63,819 bases of DNA, from NCBI GenBank assembly GCA_035403225.1, contig DAONET010000013.1, positions 1 through 63,819 of the forward strand, given 5' to 3'. The notes below the pieces were generated by a model. That model searched no databases, was not told where the DNA came from, and saw only the letters and a program-made list of their open reading frames with translations. A program made the position numbers and the translations under genes. Positions within the stretch are counted from its first letter, which is position 1. Each line of letters starts with the position of its first letter. The stretch comes from DAIRDK01 sp035403225. GTDB lineage: Bacteria > Bacteroidota > Bacteroidia > Bacteroidales > FEN-979. Positions 42,279 through 51,302 of the stretch are shown here, piece by piece.

Positions 42279-43361
42279 ATGCCATTGAAATGCGGAATCA
42301 TCGGGCTGGCGGGCAGTGGCAAGACCACGCTCTTTAACTGTGCCTCGGGTCACCGGGCAGAGACCGGCGCCGGACCTAAAGCCAACATGGGATCGCTGGA
42401 GGTACCCGACTCCAGGCTTCAGGCCATCGACAACCTGATCCATTCGGCCAAGATCGTGCCGACGACCGTGGAGATGGTGGATATCCCCGGCTTAGCCAAA
42501 GGCGGCACCGGCATCGGCAACCAGTTCCTGTCCGACATCCGGAACATGGATGCGCTCATCCATGTGGTGCGCTGCTTTGAGGATCCGCAGATCCCCCATA
42601 TCGAAGGGTCGGTGGATCCGGTGCGCGACAAAGAGATCGTCGACCTCGAGCTGCAGGTACGTGACCTGGAATCGGTGGAGAAGAAGATGCAACGGCTGGA
42701 GAAGACGGGCAAAGGAGGCGACAAAGACGCAAAACGCGGTGCAGAAGTCCTGCAAGTCTACAAAGCTCACCTCGAATCGTTCAAACCGGCCCGCACGGCT
42801 CCCGTCAGCGCCGAAGACAAAAAATATATCACCGACCTGTGCCTGCTGAGTGATAAACCTGTTTTATACGTATGCAATGTCGACGAGAAGTCGGCCGTGA
42901 CGGGTAACGCCCTGTCGGATAAGTTCAAACAGGCCGTCGCCGAAGAGAATGCCGGGGTGCTGGTCATCGCTGCCGCCATCGAAGCGGATATCGCAGCCTT
43001 AGAGAGCGCCGAAGACCGGGAAGCGTTCCTTTCCGACGCGGGGCTGAAGGAACCCGGCGTCAACAGGCTGGTACAAGCGGCCTATCATCTCCTCGACCTG
43101 CAGGTTTTCTTCACAGCGGGTCCCAAGGAAGTCAAGGCATGGACCATCCACCGGGGGATGACCGCTCCCCAGGCCGCCGGCGTCATCCACAGTGACCTGG
43201 AACGGGGATTCATCCGCGCCGAAGTGATGTCGTACAACGATTTCATCCATTATAAATCCGAGAACGCCTGCAAAGAAGCGGGCCGGCTCATGATCGAAGG
43301 AAAGAACTACGTTGTGCAGGACGGGGATATCCTCCATATCCGGTTCAATGTCTCCAAGTAA
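42279..43361 (+). CDS. ychF: Redox-regulated ATPase YchF (Obg-family)
   Basis: The 360 residues match YchF in length. The P-loop is GLAGSGKTTLF, switch II is DIPGLAKGGTGIGNQFL, and the NKxD-like position reads NVDE, as in the ATP-preferring YchF subgroup. A coiled-coil hairpin (about 130-170) and a C-terminal TGS domain (FFTAGPKEVKAWTI, GFIRAEVMSYNDF) follow. It binds ATP and associates with ribosomes. Hence it is a housekeeping gene with its own promoter and hydE 19 bases downstream. Confidence 0.95.
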   Translation: MPLKCGIIGLAGSGKTTLFNCASGHRAETGAGPKANMGSLEVPDSRLQAIDNLIHSAKIVPTTVEMVDIPGLAKGGTGIGNQFLSDIRNMDALIHVVRCFEDPQIPHIEGSVDPVRDKEIVDLELQVRDLESVEKKMQRLEKTGKGGDKDAKRGAEVLQVYKAHLESFKPARTAPVSAEDKKYITDLCLLSDKPVLYVCNVDEKSAVTGNALSDKFKQAVAEENAGVLVIAAAIEADIAALESAEDREAFLSDAGLKEPGVNRLVQAAYHLLDLQVFFTAGPKEVKAWTIHRGMTAPQAAGVIHSDLERGFIRAEVMSYNDFIHYKSENACKEAGRLMIEGKNYVVQDGDILHIRFNVSK

Positions 43362-43380
43362 TCCGACCAATCAATGAAAG

Positions 43381-44466
43381 ATGCCCATCGACGAGCTTTT
43401 ACATAAAGAGACTTTTACGAAGGATGACCTGGTCGCCCTTCTCTCCCTTCAGGGTGATGACATGCAGCAGCTTTTCAAAAAAGCTTTGGAAGTGAAGATC
43501 GCTCATGTCGGCCGGAAGGTGTATTTCCGGGGGCTGATCGAATATTCGAATCGTTGTAGCAAAAACTGCTATTACTGCGGCATCCGGAGTGGCAACAAAA
43601 AATTCTCCCGGTACGAGATGACCGACGAGGAGGTGATCGAAGCCGCCATGTACGCTTATCAACATCAATTTGCCTCCATCGTCATCCAGTCGGGAGAAAG
43701 AAGCAATCAGCGATTCACCCGGAAGATCGAATCCTTGTTGAAAGAGATCTGCCGGCTCACTCACGGCGAGATGCATGTCACCCTGTCGTTGGGCGAGCAG
43801 ACCGAAGAGACATACCGGCGTTGGTTCGATGCCGGGGCGCATCGTTATCTGCTGCGTATCGAGGCATCGAATGAGCAGCTCTACCCGAAGCTACATCCGG
43901 CCGATGGAAAGCACGACTATCAAAAGCGGCTGGAGGCCCTGAGAACGTTACGGCGACTGGGTTACCAGGTAGGCACGGGCGTGATGATCGGGTTGCCTTT
44001 CCAGACCCTCAGCGACCTCGCCGACGACCTGCTTTTCTTCCGTGATTTCGATGTGGACATGATCGGCATGGGGCCTTACATCGAGCATGAGGAGACCCCG
44101 TTGTATAAGTACCGTGATCAGCTGCCCCCGTTGAAAGAGCGGCTCGATCTCTCGCTGAAGATGGTAGCCATCCTGCGCATCATGATGAAAGACATCAACA
44201 TCGCAGCCACCACCGCCATGCAGGCCATCGACCCGCAGGGTCGTGAGAAAGCGTTGATGGCGGGCGCCAACGTGATGATGCCCAACCTCACTCCGGTAAA
44301 ATACCGGGATGAATACCTGCTGTATGAAAACAAACCCTGTCTCGACGAGGCGGCCGACCAATGCCGGGGATGTCTCGAGACCCGCATCTTACTCTCAAAT
44401 CATGAAGTAGGTTACGGAGAGTGGGGTGATTCGGCACATTATCAGAAAAGAAAAAAAGAAGAATAA
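43381..44466 (+). CDS. hydE: [FeFe] hydrogenase maturase HydE (radical SAM)
   Basis: The 361-residue protein has the radical SAM cluster motif Cys59-x3-Cys63-x2-Cys66 (CSKNCYYC) followed by GIRSGN, SIVIQSGER and the LGEQTEETYRRWFDAGAHRYLLRIE region specific to HydE and related BATS-domain enzymes. Near the end CLDEAADQCRGCLETRI carries the second cluster cysteines seen in many HydE. HydE helps build the di-iron subcluster of [FeFe] hydrogenase with HydF and HydG. Neither HydF, HydG nor a hydrogenase is in this window. Confidence 0.9.
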   Translation: MPIDELLHKETFTKDDLVALLSLQGDDMQQLFKKALEVKIAHVGRKVYFRGLIEYSNRCSKNCYYCGIRSGNKKFSRYEMTDEEVIEAAMYAYQHQFASIVIQSGERSNQRFTRKIESLLKEICRLTHGEMHVTLSLGEQTEETYRRWFDAGAHRYLLRIEASNEQLYPKLHPADGKHDYQKRLEALRTLRRLGYQVGTGVMIGLPFQTLSDLADDLLFFRDFDVDMIGMGPYIEHEETPLYKYRDQLPPLKERLDLSLKMVAILRIMMKDINIAATTAMQAIDPQGREKALMAGANVMMPNLTPVKYRDEYLLYENKPCLDEAADQCRGCLETRILLSNHEVGYGEWGDSAHYQKRKKEE

Positions 44467-44505
44467 TAACCTCTTACCGCGGCGAGAGGTCTTGTAAGAA
44501 AGAAG

Positions 44506-45942
44506 ATGAGATACACGGAAACCCAGATTTTAGAAAAGGCAGAGATCCTTGATGCAGGCAGTGAGGGGATGGCCATCGCGAAAGTCGATGACATGGTGGT
44601 ATTTGTCCCGTTCGTCGTTCCGGGAGACATTGTTGACATCCGCATCATCCGGAAGAAGAAATCGTATGCTGAAGGGAGGGCCGTCTTTTTTCATCATTAT
44701 TCCGAACGCCGTACGGAGCCCTGGTGCCGGCATTTCGGCACCTGTGGCGGATGCCGCTGGCAGAACATGAAGTACGAAGACCAGTTATACTTCAAGCAGA
44801 AGCAGGTGTCGGACAACCTGATCCGGATCGGCAAGCTGGTCAATCCCGCTATCATGTGCATCCTCCCCTCTCCTTCCATCACTCATTACCGCAACAAGCT
44901 GGATTTCACCTTCTCGAACCACCGCTGGCTGACGGACGAAGATGTCACGGACGAAGGGAAAGTCGCCGACACCAACGCCGTAGGGTTTCATGTGCCCGGT
45001 TTCTGGGACAAGGTCGTCGATATTGAAGAGTGCTTCCACATGCCGGAGCCATCGAATGCGTTGCGTAATGCAGCCCGCGAGTATGCCCTTCAAAACGGTT
45101 TATCGTTCTATGATGCCCGGAAACACACAGGTTTTCTGCGCAACCTCATCGTGCGGATCACCCGTAACGGAGGGATCATGGTGATCCTGGTCGTCTCCGG
45201 CGGAAAAGATGAAGGGTTGTTTCCCATGCTGGATTACCTGGCTGAGCAGTTCACCTATCTCACCAGTCTGTATTATATCGTGAACGACAAGCAAAACGAC
45301 ACCATCAGCGACCTGGATCTTCATCTGTATAAGGGGGAGCCGTATATCACGGAGGAGATGGCGCCGTTCCGCGAAGGCGGGCAGGTGGTGAAGTTCCGCA
45401 TCGGTCCTGCCTCTTTTTTCCAGACCAATCCTGCTCAGGCAGAGAACCTGTACCGGATGGCGGCCGATTTTGCCGGGTTGCACGATGACGCCACCGTATA
45501 TGATCTGTATACCGGCGCCGGTACCATCGCCAATTATGTTGCTCCTTATGTAAAGAAGGTGGTAGGGATTGAGTCGGTGGCAGCGGCTGTCGAGGATGCG
45601 GAGGCCAATTCCGCCTTAAACGGCATCACCAACACCGTCTTCTTTGCAGGAGAGACGGAGAAGATTCTCTCACCGGAGTTTTTTCAAGGCCAGGGCCGTC
45701 CCGACATCGTGATCACTGACCCTCCACGATCGGGCATGCATGAGAAGGTGGTGAAAGCCATCCTGGAGGCAGCCCCCCGCCGCGTGGTGTACGTAAGCTG
45801 TAACCCGGCCACCCAGGCCCGGGACATCGCCTGGATGTCGGAGCAATATGAGTTTGTGCATTGCCGTCCGGTGGACATGTTTCCCCACACCCAGCATGTA
45901 GAGAACGTTGCCCTGTTGCAGCGCAGGGATCAGACGGTCTGA
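44506..45942 (+). CDS. rlmD: 23S rRNA (uracil-5-)-methyltransferase RlmD/RumA-like
   Basis: The 478-residue protein opens with a TRAM domain (about 10-65). An iron-sulfur motif CRHFGTCGGCRWQ follows, then a Rossmann methyltransferase domain with FFQTNPAQAENLY, VYDLYTGAGTIANY, ITDPPRSGMHEK and the catalytic-cysteine segment YVSCNPATQARD. These are the RumA/TrmA-family hallmarks, and the iron-sulfur cysteines point to the rRNA m5U branch. The exact uridine is not shown by the sequence. Its 3' end overlaps convergent aroK by 13 bases. Confidence 0.9.
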   Translation: MRYTETQILEKAEILDAGSEGMAIAKVDDMVVFVPFVVPGDIVDIRIIRKKKSYAEGRAVFFHHYSERRTEPWCRHFGTCGGCRWQNMKYEDQLYFKQKQVSDNLIRIGKLVNPAIMCILPSPSITHYRNKLDFTFSNHRWLTDEDVTDEGKVADTNAVGFHVPGFWDKVVDIEECFHMPEPSNALRNAAREYALQNGLSFYDARKHTGFLRNLIVRITRNGGIMVILVVSGGKDEGLFPMLDYLAEQFTYLTSLYYIVNDKQNDTISDLDLHLYKGEPYITEEMAPFREGGQVVKFRIGPASFFQTNPAQAENLYRMAADFAGLHDDATVYDLYTGAGTIANYVAPYVKKVVGIESVAAAVEDAEANSALNGITNTVFFAGETEKILSPEFFQGQGRPDIVITDPPRSGMHEKVVKAILEAAPRRVVYVSCNPATQARDIAWMSEQYEFVHCRPVDMFPHTQHVENVALLQRRDQTV

Positions 45943-46433
45943 ATCTTTTTCAGGATTTCCCCCGCATCGATATCGGGTCCTTCAACGACGTAGTCAGCGC
46001 GCCGGTAGTATGCTTCCCGTTCACAGATCTGGGCGGTGATAAAGGCTTCCAGTTCTTTCTCGGGAACCTCCTTCAGCAAGGGGCGTTTCTTCCGGATCCC
46101 CCGCAGCCGGCGGGCCATTACATCCACCGGCGTCTTCAGGTACACCGAAACACCGTTTTTCAGGATCAGGTCCATGTTATCGAAGAAGCAGGGCGTCCCG
46201 CCGCCGGTGGAGATGATCACGTCATCCATCCGGAACGTATCTTCCAGGATGCCATGTTCCAGCCGACGGAAAACGGACTCACCGTATTTTTCGAAAAACT
46301 CGGAGATCGATAGCCGGTATTTTTCTTCGAAGAGATCATCCATATCCACCATCGGCATGCCGGAAACAGCGGCCATTTCCTTGCCCAGGTTTGTCTTGCC
46401 GCTGGCCATGTATCCGATGAGATATATTTTCAT
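45930..46433 (-). CDS. aroK: Shikimate kinase
   Basis: The 167-residue protein has the P-loop GYMASGKTN (residues 7-15), DMDDLFEEKY with the magnesium/shikimate-binding Asp, FRRLE, ISTGGGTPCF and the lid RRLRGIRKKRPLL. This is a complete shikimate kinase, phosphorylating shikimate in chorismate synthesis. It supplies the precursor used by MqnA, encoded three genes on. A TAAATTTG box at 46476-46469 is its probable promoter. Confidence 0.95.
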   Translation of the reverse strand: MKIYLIGYMASGKTNLGKEMAAVSGMPMVDMDDLFEEKYRLSISEFFEKYGESVFRRLEHGILEDTFRMDDVIISTGGGTPCFFDNMDLILKNGVSVYLKTPVDVMARRLRGIRKKRPLLKEVPEKELEAFITAQICEREAYYRRADYVVEGPDIDAGEILKKIQTV

Positions 46434-46468
46434 TGAAGAAGTGAAATTGCAATAGCTTGCCGGAAAAA

Positions 46469-46476
46469 CAAATTTA
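46469..46476 (-). promoter_or_regulatory. Minus-7 box for aroK
   Basis: TAAATTTG on the minus strand, 35 bases before the start at 46433. Confidence 0.45.
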
Positions 46477-46487
46477 AGAAAAAAGCG

Positions 46488-46495
46488 TACCTTTG
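46488..46495 (+). promoter_or_regulatory. Minus-7 box for the DUF1573-yajC-ybbR-coaE operon
   Basis: TACCTTTG matches TAnnTTTG, 14 bases before the first ATG at 46510. Confidence 0.5.
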
Positions 46496-46509
46496 CTCAA
46501 CATTTTTCG

Positions 46510-46992
46510 ATGACGATGAAAAGCAAATTATTATTAGCAACAAGTATCTTGTTCTCATGCATGCTCTTTACCTCGTGTCAATCGGATAAAGGCAAGGCAG
46601 AAGGATTTCTCCCGGGCGACCTGGTATCCAATCCCAACACAGCTGAAGGGAAGGGAGATCTTTCGAAACTTCCTGTCATCACTTTTGAACAGAAAGAACA
46701 CGATTTCGGAAAGATCATGCAAGGCGAATCCGTCTCGTATGAATTCGCTTTCACAAACACGGGCAAATCTGATCTTGTTATCAGTGATGTCAGCACCTCC
46801 TGTGGTTGCACGGTGCCGTCTTTCCCCAGGACCCCCATTCGTCCGGGAGGCAGCGGAAAGGTGAAGGTCATGTTCAACTCCAGGGGAAAACACGGTCTTC
46901 AGACTAAAAATGTAGTAGTCGTAGCCAACACGCAACCCAATGTCACCCAGCTCAAGATCAAGGCTCAGGTCGATCTGCTGGGTGTCGAATAG
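46510..46992 (+). CDS. DUF1573 lipoprotein
   Basis: The 160-residue protein has a lipoprotein signal with Cys23 (MLFTSC). The mature domain carries the DUF1573 features EHDFGKIMQGE, SYEFAFTNTGKSDLVISDVS, TSCGCTVP and the GGSGKVKVMFNSRGKHG turn, an immunoglobulin-like fold. Function is not known; it is common and often beside yajC in Bacteroidota. It begins an apparent operon that continues with yajC. Confidence 0.85.
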   Translation: MTMKSKLLLATSILFSCMLFTSCQSDKGKAEGFLPGDLVSNPNTAEGKGDLSKLPVITFEQKEHDFGKIMQGESVSYEFAFTNTGKSDLVISDVSTSCGCTVPSFPRTPIRPGGSGKVKVMFNSRGKHGLQTKNVVVVANTQPNVTQLKIKAQVDLLGVE

Positions 46993-47042
46993 GATAAAAA
47001 AAAATTAAATAGCATACATCACCCAAATCAAACCAACAAAAC

Positions 47043-47372
47043 ATGATGCACCAACTTTTAACGATCCTCCTCATGGCTCCCCAGCAGGGAAGCCAGCAGA
47101 GCGGCTGGGCGACTTTCATCCCCCTGCTCCTGATCATCGTAGTATTCTATTTCTTCTTTATCCGTCCGCAGATGAAACGGTCGAAAGATCAGAAGAAATT
47201 CCGTGAATCATTGCAGAAAGGTCAAAAGGTCATCACCATTGGCGGTATCCATGGAAGGATCGTTGAGATCCAGGACACCACGGTGACCGTCGAAGTGGAT
47301 AACAATGTCCGCCTCCGGGTTGAGAAATCTGCCATTGCCATCGACAATTCACAGACGATCGAGAACAAGTAA
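47043..47372 (+). CDS. yajC: Preprotein translocase subunit YajC
   Basis: The 109-residue protein has a short Gln-rich N-terminus, one membrane helix (ATFIPLLLIIVVFYFFFI) followed by RPQMKRSKDQKKF, and the soluble GQKVITIGGIHGRIVEIQD domain typical of YajC. YajC associates with SecDF at the translocon. The gene lies between DUF1573 and the YbbR-like gene, a conserved order. Confidence 0.93.
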   Translation: MMHQLLTILLMAPQQGSQQSGWATFIPLLLIIVVFYFFFIRPQMKRSKDQKKFRESLQKGQKVITIGGIHGRIVEIQDTTVTVEVDNNVRLRVEKSAIAIDNSQTIENK

Positions 47373-47393
47373 CCTCCGTTTAACTCCTGTTAC

Positions 47394-47873
47394 GTGAACC
47401 GTGAGATCAGGGGATTGATCGAGAGTGCCAAAAAGCACAAAGAAGACCGGAAGTTCAGCGTCAAGTTGTATATCTTCCTGGTATGCCTGGCTATTTCTGT
47501 GTTCATCTGGGTCCTTGTACGGCTCTCGAAGGAGTATTATTATACGGTAGACTATACGTTGGTCTACACGGAGTTTCCGTCGGCCATGAGGCTTGTCCAG
47601 GCCTCTGACAGTGTCATCTCCCTGAAGTTGAAAGCGCAGGGATATGACCTTTTCCTGGAGAGAGCGCTCACGGGCTCGGACAACCGTTACGAAATCAGCC
47701 TCCGGGATCTGAAGGTGAAATCGAATGGTTCCGTGTACACCGGGTTTATCCTGACGCCATCGCTGGGATACGAGATCATCTCCCAAACGGGTTACCCGCA
47801 TACTTATCTGACCACTTCCCCCGACACCATCTTTTTCGAGTTTGAATACCTGGGTCACCGGAGGAACCGCTGA
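47394..47873 (+). CDS. YbbR-like membrane protein, short form
   Basis: The start is a GTG at 47394. The 159-residue protein has a membrane helix (LYIFLVCLAISVFIWVLVRL) followed by one YbbR-type beta domain (about 50-150). Homologues I recall from Bacteroides are about twice as long, with two such domains, so this one is short. Its stop overlaps the coaE start (TGATG), indicating coupling. YbbR proteins often regulate diadenylate cyclase in Firmicutes; the role here is unclear. Confidence 0.65.
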   Translation: MNREIRGLIESAKKHKEDRKFSVKLYIFLVCLAISVFIWVLVRLSKEYYYTVDYTLVYTEFPSAMRLVQASDSVISLKLKAQGYDLFLERALTGSDNRYEISLRDLKVKSNGSVYTGFILTPSLGYEIISQTGYPHTYLTTSPDTIFFEFEYLGHRRNR

Positions 47874-48463
47874 TGCTCAGGGTAGGTCTAACCGGCAACA
47901 TCGGGAGTGGGAAAAGCACCGTCGCGGCGATTTTTTCAGCGCTCGGAGTGCCGGTGTACCATACCGATGATGAATCCAAAAAGTTTCTTTTACAGGAGCC
48001 TGTTCTCCGTGAAGTGGCTTCGCTATTCGGACAATCGATCCTTTCCGAGTCGGGGATGATCAAACGACGGGCGCTGGCATCCATTGTCTTCAACGATGAG
48101 GCGGCGATGCAGTCGCTGAATGACATCCTTCATCCGCTCGTAAAGCAAGATGCCCGTAAGTGGAACGAACAACATTCGGCATATCCGTATGTCATTCATG
48201 AAGCTGCCATCATCTTCGAATGCGGGTTCCGGCCCGAATACGACCGTGTCATCTATGTGACTTGTCCGCAGGAAACCGCCATCCTCCGGGTGATGAACCG
48301 CGACGGAGCCTCACGCGAAGAGGTTTTACGCCGTCTCCGGTTCCAATGGGAAGAGGAGAAGAAGACAGGGTTGTGCGACTACATCCTTCGCAATGACGGC
48401 ACGGTATTTCTGACACCCCAGGTGATGGAGGTGCATGAAAGGCTGATGAATATTAGCCGATGA
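47873..48463 (+). CDS. coaE: Dephospho-CoA kinase
   Basis: The 196-residue protein has the P-loop GLTGNIGSGKST, VYHTDDESKKFL, HPLVKQDARKW and RVMNRDGASREEVLRRLRFQW, all CoaE features. It phosphorylates dephospho-CoA in the last step of CoA synthesis. It overlaps the upstream YbbR-like gene by one base. Confidence 0.93.
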   Translation: MLRVGLTGNIGSGKSTVAAIFSALGVPVYHTDDESKKFLLQEPVLREVASLFGQSILSESGMIKRRALASIVFNDEAAMQSLNDILHPLVKQDARKWNEQHSAYPYVIHEAAIIFECGFRPEYDRVIYVTCPQETAILRVMNRDGASREEVLRRLRFQWEEEKKTGLCDYILRNDGTVFLTPQVMEVHERLMNISR

Positions 48464-48488
48464 GTGCATCGTCGGTTTTATTATATTT

Positions 48489-48496
48489 TATCTTTG
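48489..48496 (+). promoter_or_regulatory. Minus-7 box for mqnA
   Basis: TATCTTTG matches TAnnTTTG, 19 bases before the ATG at 48516. Confidence 0.45.
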
Positions 48497-48515
48497 CCTT
48501 ACCTATCCCCATTTC

Positions 48516-49277
48516 ATGGAAACGATAAAAATCACGGCTGTTTCGTACCTCAACACGTTCCCGTTCGTTTTTGGCATCAAGACGTCGGGTGAACTGGATG
48601 ACATCGAGCTTCGGCTCAGGGTCCCCTCGATGTGTGCCGAAGAACTCCGGTCGGGTGTCGCCGACCTGGCGCTGGTGCCTGCCGGTGCGCTGCCAGATAT
48701 CCCCGGCTACCGGATCATCACCGACTACTGCATCGGGGCGGTGACGGATGTGAAATCGGTGTTATTATTGAGTCAGAAGCCGATTAGCGAAATCACGGCC
48801 ATCCATCTTGACTACGATTCGCGAACCTCGGTGGCGTTGGTACGAATCCTGTCAAAATATTTCTGGAAGATCAACCCCGACTGGATCCCGCTGGCATCGG
48901 GCGTGGCGGATAAGGCGACCGGTATCGATTCGCTGGTGGCCATTGGCGACAAAACCTTTCACCTCGTATCACAGTATCCGTACGTGTATGACCTGGCCGG
49001 AGAATGGATCCGTTTCACCGGCTTGCCATTTGTGTTCGCGGTATGGGCTACCTGCAAAGACCTCCCCGAAGGCTTCCTGGCCCGTTTCAATCAGTCGCTG
49101 AAGTACGGCATTGATCACACCGATGAGGTGCCTGACTTTTTCCGCAACCAGATACCGCCGCATGTCGATCCGTTGAAATACCTGAAAAACGACATCTCGT
49201 ATCCGTTGGATTCGAGGAAGAGAGAAGGATTGGATCAGTACCTCCGTTACCTGGATGAAATACTCCGGGAAGAGTAA
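48516..49277 (+). CDS. mqnA: Chorismate dehydratase MqnA (futalosine menaquinone pathway)
   Basis: The 253-residue protein matches MqnA: KITAVSYLNTFPFVFGI, a VPSMCAEELRSGVADLALVP segment, DYCIGAVTDVKSVLLLSQ, LDYDSRTSVALVRIL and GLPFVFAVW. It dehydrates chorismate to 3-enolpyruvyl-benzoate, starting the futalosine route. This implies that the organism makes menaquinone by that route, although no other mqn gene is in the window. It ends 11 bases from convergent yidC. Confidence 0.92.
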   Translation: METIKITAVSYLNTFPFVFGIKTSGELDDIELRLRVPSMCAEELRSGVADLALVPAGALPDIPGYRIITDYCIGAVTDVKSVLLLSQKPISEITAIHLDYDSRTSVALVRILSKYFWKINPDWIPLASGVADKATGIDSLVAIGDKTFHLVSQYPYVYDLAGEWIRFTGLPFVFAVWATCKDLPEGFLARFNQSLKYGIDHTDEVPDFFRNQIPPHVDPLKYLKNDISYPLDSRKREGLDQYLRYLDEILREE

Positions 49278-49288
49278 CAGGGGAACGA

Positions 49289-51244
49289 CTAGCGCCGTTT
49301 CCCCTGATATTTCTGTTGTTTAGCCATTTCTTCCAGCCGTTTCTGGAATCCTGACTTCTTCACTCCTTTTTTCTTGTTTGCTTCGATCTGCGCATGCAGT
49401 TTATTTTCATCGATCGTAGCCCTGATCAGGAATACCTGGGCAAAGGTGAAGATGTTAGCCAGGAGATAGTAATAGCTGAGTCCGGAGGAGTAGTCGTTAA
49501 ACCAGAAGAGGAACATGGCAGGCATGAGATACATCATGAATTTCATGCCGGGCATCTGCTGGCTCGATGTCCCCATCATATTCTCGTTGACCTTGGTATA
49601 GATGATGCTGGAGATTGTCATCAGGAGGCAGAACAAGCTGACATGATCGCCATAGAATGGCAGGGAGAATCCGTTCGGGAATGTCCAGATGGAGTCATAT
49701 GACGACAGGTCGGCAGCCCAGAGGAACGGTTGCTGACGCAGTTCGATGGAAGCCGGGAAGAAGCGGAACAAGGCGATGAGGATGGGCATCTGCAACAGCA
49801 TGGGCACGCATCCCGCCATGGGGTTGACGCCTGCCCGTTTGTACAGGTCCATGGTGGCCTGTTGTTTCTTCATGGCCTCATCCGGCTTCGGATATTTCTT
49901 ATTGATTTCGTCGATATCGGGTTTCAGCACCCTCATCTTGGCCGAAGATTTGTACGTCTTGTATGCGATCGGGAAGAGGACGATCTTCAGCATGATGGTG
50001 AGGATCAGGATGATGATCCCGTAATTCCAGCCGAGGTTCCCGAAGAAGGTGAATACCGGGATCACCGCCCAGATGTTGATCCAGGCCATGGGCCGGAAGC
50101 TCCAGCCCAACGGGATTTGCCGTTCGAGGTGAAGTTTATAGCTTTTGAGGGTATAGAACTTGTTGGGGCCGGCATAGAGTGACATGTTGATGGAACGCGT
50201 CTGTGTCGGGTTAAAGGGGATACCGAGTTCGGTGGTCATGGTCTTCAGGTAGTTCCCTTTGAAAGGCAGGGTCTGAGTAGCCATGCGCGGGGCATCGAAA
50301 TAATCTCCCGCGATGAGGGTGGTCGTGAAAAACTGCTGTTTGAACCCGATCCATTTTACTTTTTCGTTCTTCAGGTTGACCTCTTCATCTTTGGTTTCGG
50401 TGAGGTTATCCACCTCGTCACCTACATAATGATAGTAGATGGTGCTGACCATCCGCTCCATTTTAGCGCTTTTCTCCTGACGTAAGAGGTTCTCTTTCCA
50501 GTCGAGCAGCAGATATTTTGTCGACGGGTCAATCACATCGGTCATGCCCTTGAAGTTGATCCGGTAACCGATCATGTAATCATCGCCGCGGAGTGTATAG
50601 ACGAGCTCGATGTATTTATCGGGGGAGATGGTCGTGTCGGAGGCATCGGCGTAGGCTCTCATCCCGAAGACGATGGAATCGTTGCCGGTGATCTTCACGA
50701 GGGTGTCGCCACGGGGCGTGTTCCCGTAAAACACGGGCTGGAAGAAGAGGTTCTCGGTAGAGACCAGGCGGTTTGCGGAGAAGAAAGAGAAGTTGAAATG
50801 CAGGGAGTCGGAGTTCATCAACACCAGCGGGCGTCCGTCCCACGTCTTGAATTTTTTCAGTTCAATGCGATCGATGCGGCCGCCTTTTGAGGCGATTCTC
50901 ATTTTAACCAGGTCGCTTTCCAGCACTACAAAATGATCCTTTCCGTATCCCGAGTTGGAAAACTTGCCCAGCTGATCTTTCAGCGCCAGTTTTTCGATCT
51001 TCGTGCTGTCAAGAACCTCGCCGGAAGCCATGGCTTCCGCTTTCCGTTTTTCCAGTGACATCACCTGTTCCCGGGCAATGGCCTTGATTTCCGCTTCGCG
51101 CTGAGCCTGGCGCACCATTACAATGGAGTCGCTCTTTCTCTTCAAGGCTGCCGATTCTTCTTTCGAGGGAGTCATCAGGTACGAAAACCCGATGAAAACG
51201 GCGAAGATAAGGAGCAACCCGATGATGGTGTTTCTATCCGTCAT
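49289..51244 (-). CDS. yidC: Membrane protein insertase YidC
   Basis: The 651-residue protein has an N-terminal helix (NTIIGLLLIFAVFIGFSYL), a large periplasmic domain, and the C-terminal insertase core with about five membrane helices (WNYGIIILILTIMLKIVLFP, PMAGCVPMLLQMPILIALF, and later FMMYLMPAMFLFWF). A basic C-tail follows. It inserts and folds inner-membrane proteins with or without SecYEG. It is preceded by pyrG on the same strand, the usual order in this phylum, but has its own promoter box (TATCTTTG at 51272-51265). Confidence 0.95.
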   Translation of the reverse strand: MTDRNTIIGLLLIFAVFIGFSYLMTPSKEESAALKRKSDSIVMVRQAQREAEIKAIAREQVMSLEKRKAEAMASGEVLDSTKIEKLALKDQLGKFSNSGYGKDHFVVLESDLVKMRIASKGGRIDRIELKKFKTWDGRPLVLMNSDSLHFNFSFFSANRLVSTENLFFQPVFYGNTPRGDTLVKITGNDSIVFGMRAYADASDTTISPDKYIELVYTLRGDDYMIGYRINFKGMTDVIDPSTKYLLLDWKENLLRQEKSAKMERMVSTIYYHYVGDEVDNLTETKDEEVNLKNEKVKWIGFKQQFFTTTLIAGDYFDAPRMATQTLPFKGNYLKTMTTELGIPFNPTQTRSINMSLYAGPNKFYTLKSYKLHLERQIPLGWSFRPMAWINIWAVIPVFTFFGNLGWNYGIIILILTIMLKIVLFPIAYKTYKSSAKMRVLKPDIDEINKKYPKPDEAMKKQQATMDLYKRAGVNPMAGCVPMLLQMPILIALFRFFPASIELRQQPFLWAADLSSYDSIWTFPNGFSLPFYGDHVSLFCLLMTISSIIYTKVNENMMGTSSQQMPGMKFMMYLMPAMFLFWFNDYSSGLSYYYLLANIFTFAQVFLIRATIDENKLHAQIEANKKKGVKKSGFQKRLEEMAKQQKYQGKRR

Positions 51245-51264
51245 GTTGTGTTAAAAAAGTGGTG

Positions 51265-51272
51265 CAAAGATA
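51265..51272 (-). promoter_or_regulatory. Minus-7 box for yidC
   Basis: TATCTTTG on the minus strand, 20 bases before the start at 51244. Confidence 0.45.
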
Positions 51273-51302
51273 CGCTTTTGTCTGTAATGCTTGCCGGGAT
51301 AG

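Noticed and set aside
49394..50182. Plus-strand frames within yidC
   Set aside because: Shadows of a complete insertase gene, low-complexity His/Glu/Asp sequence without family signature.
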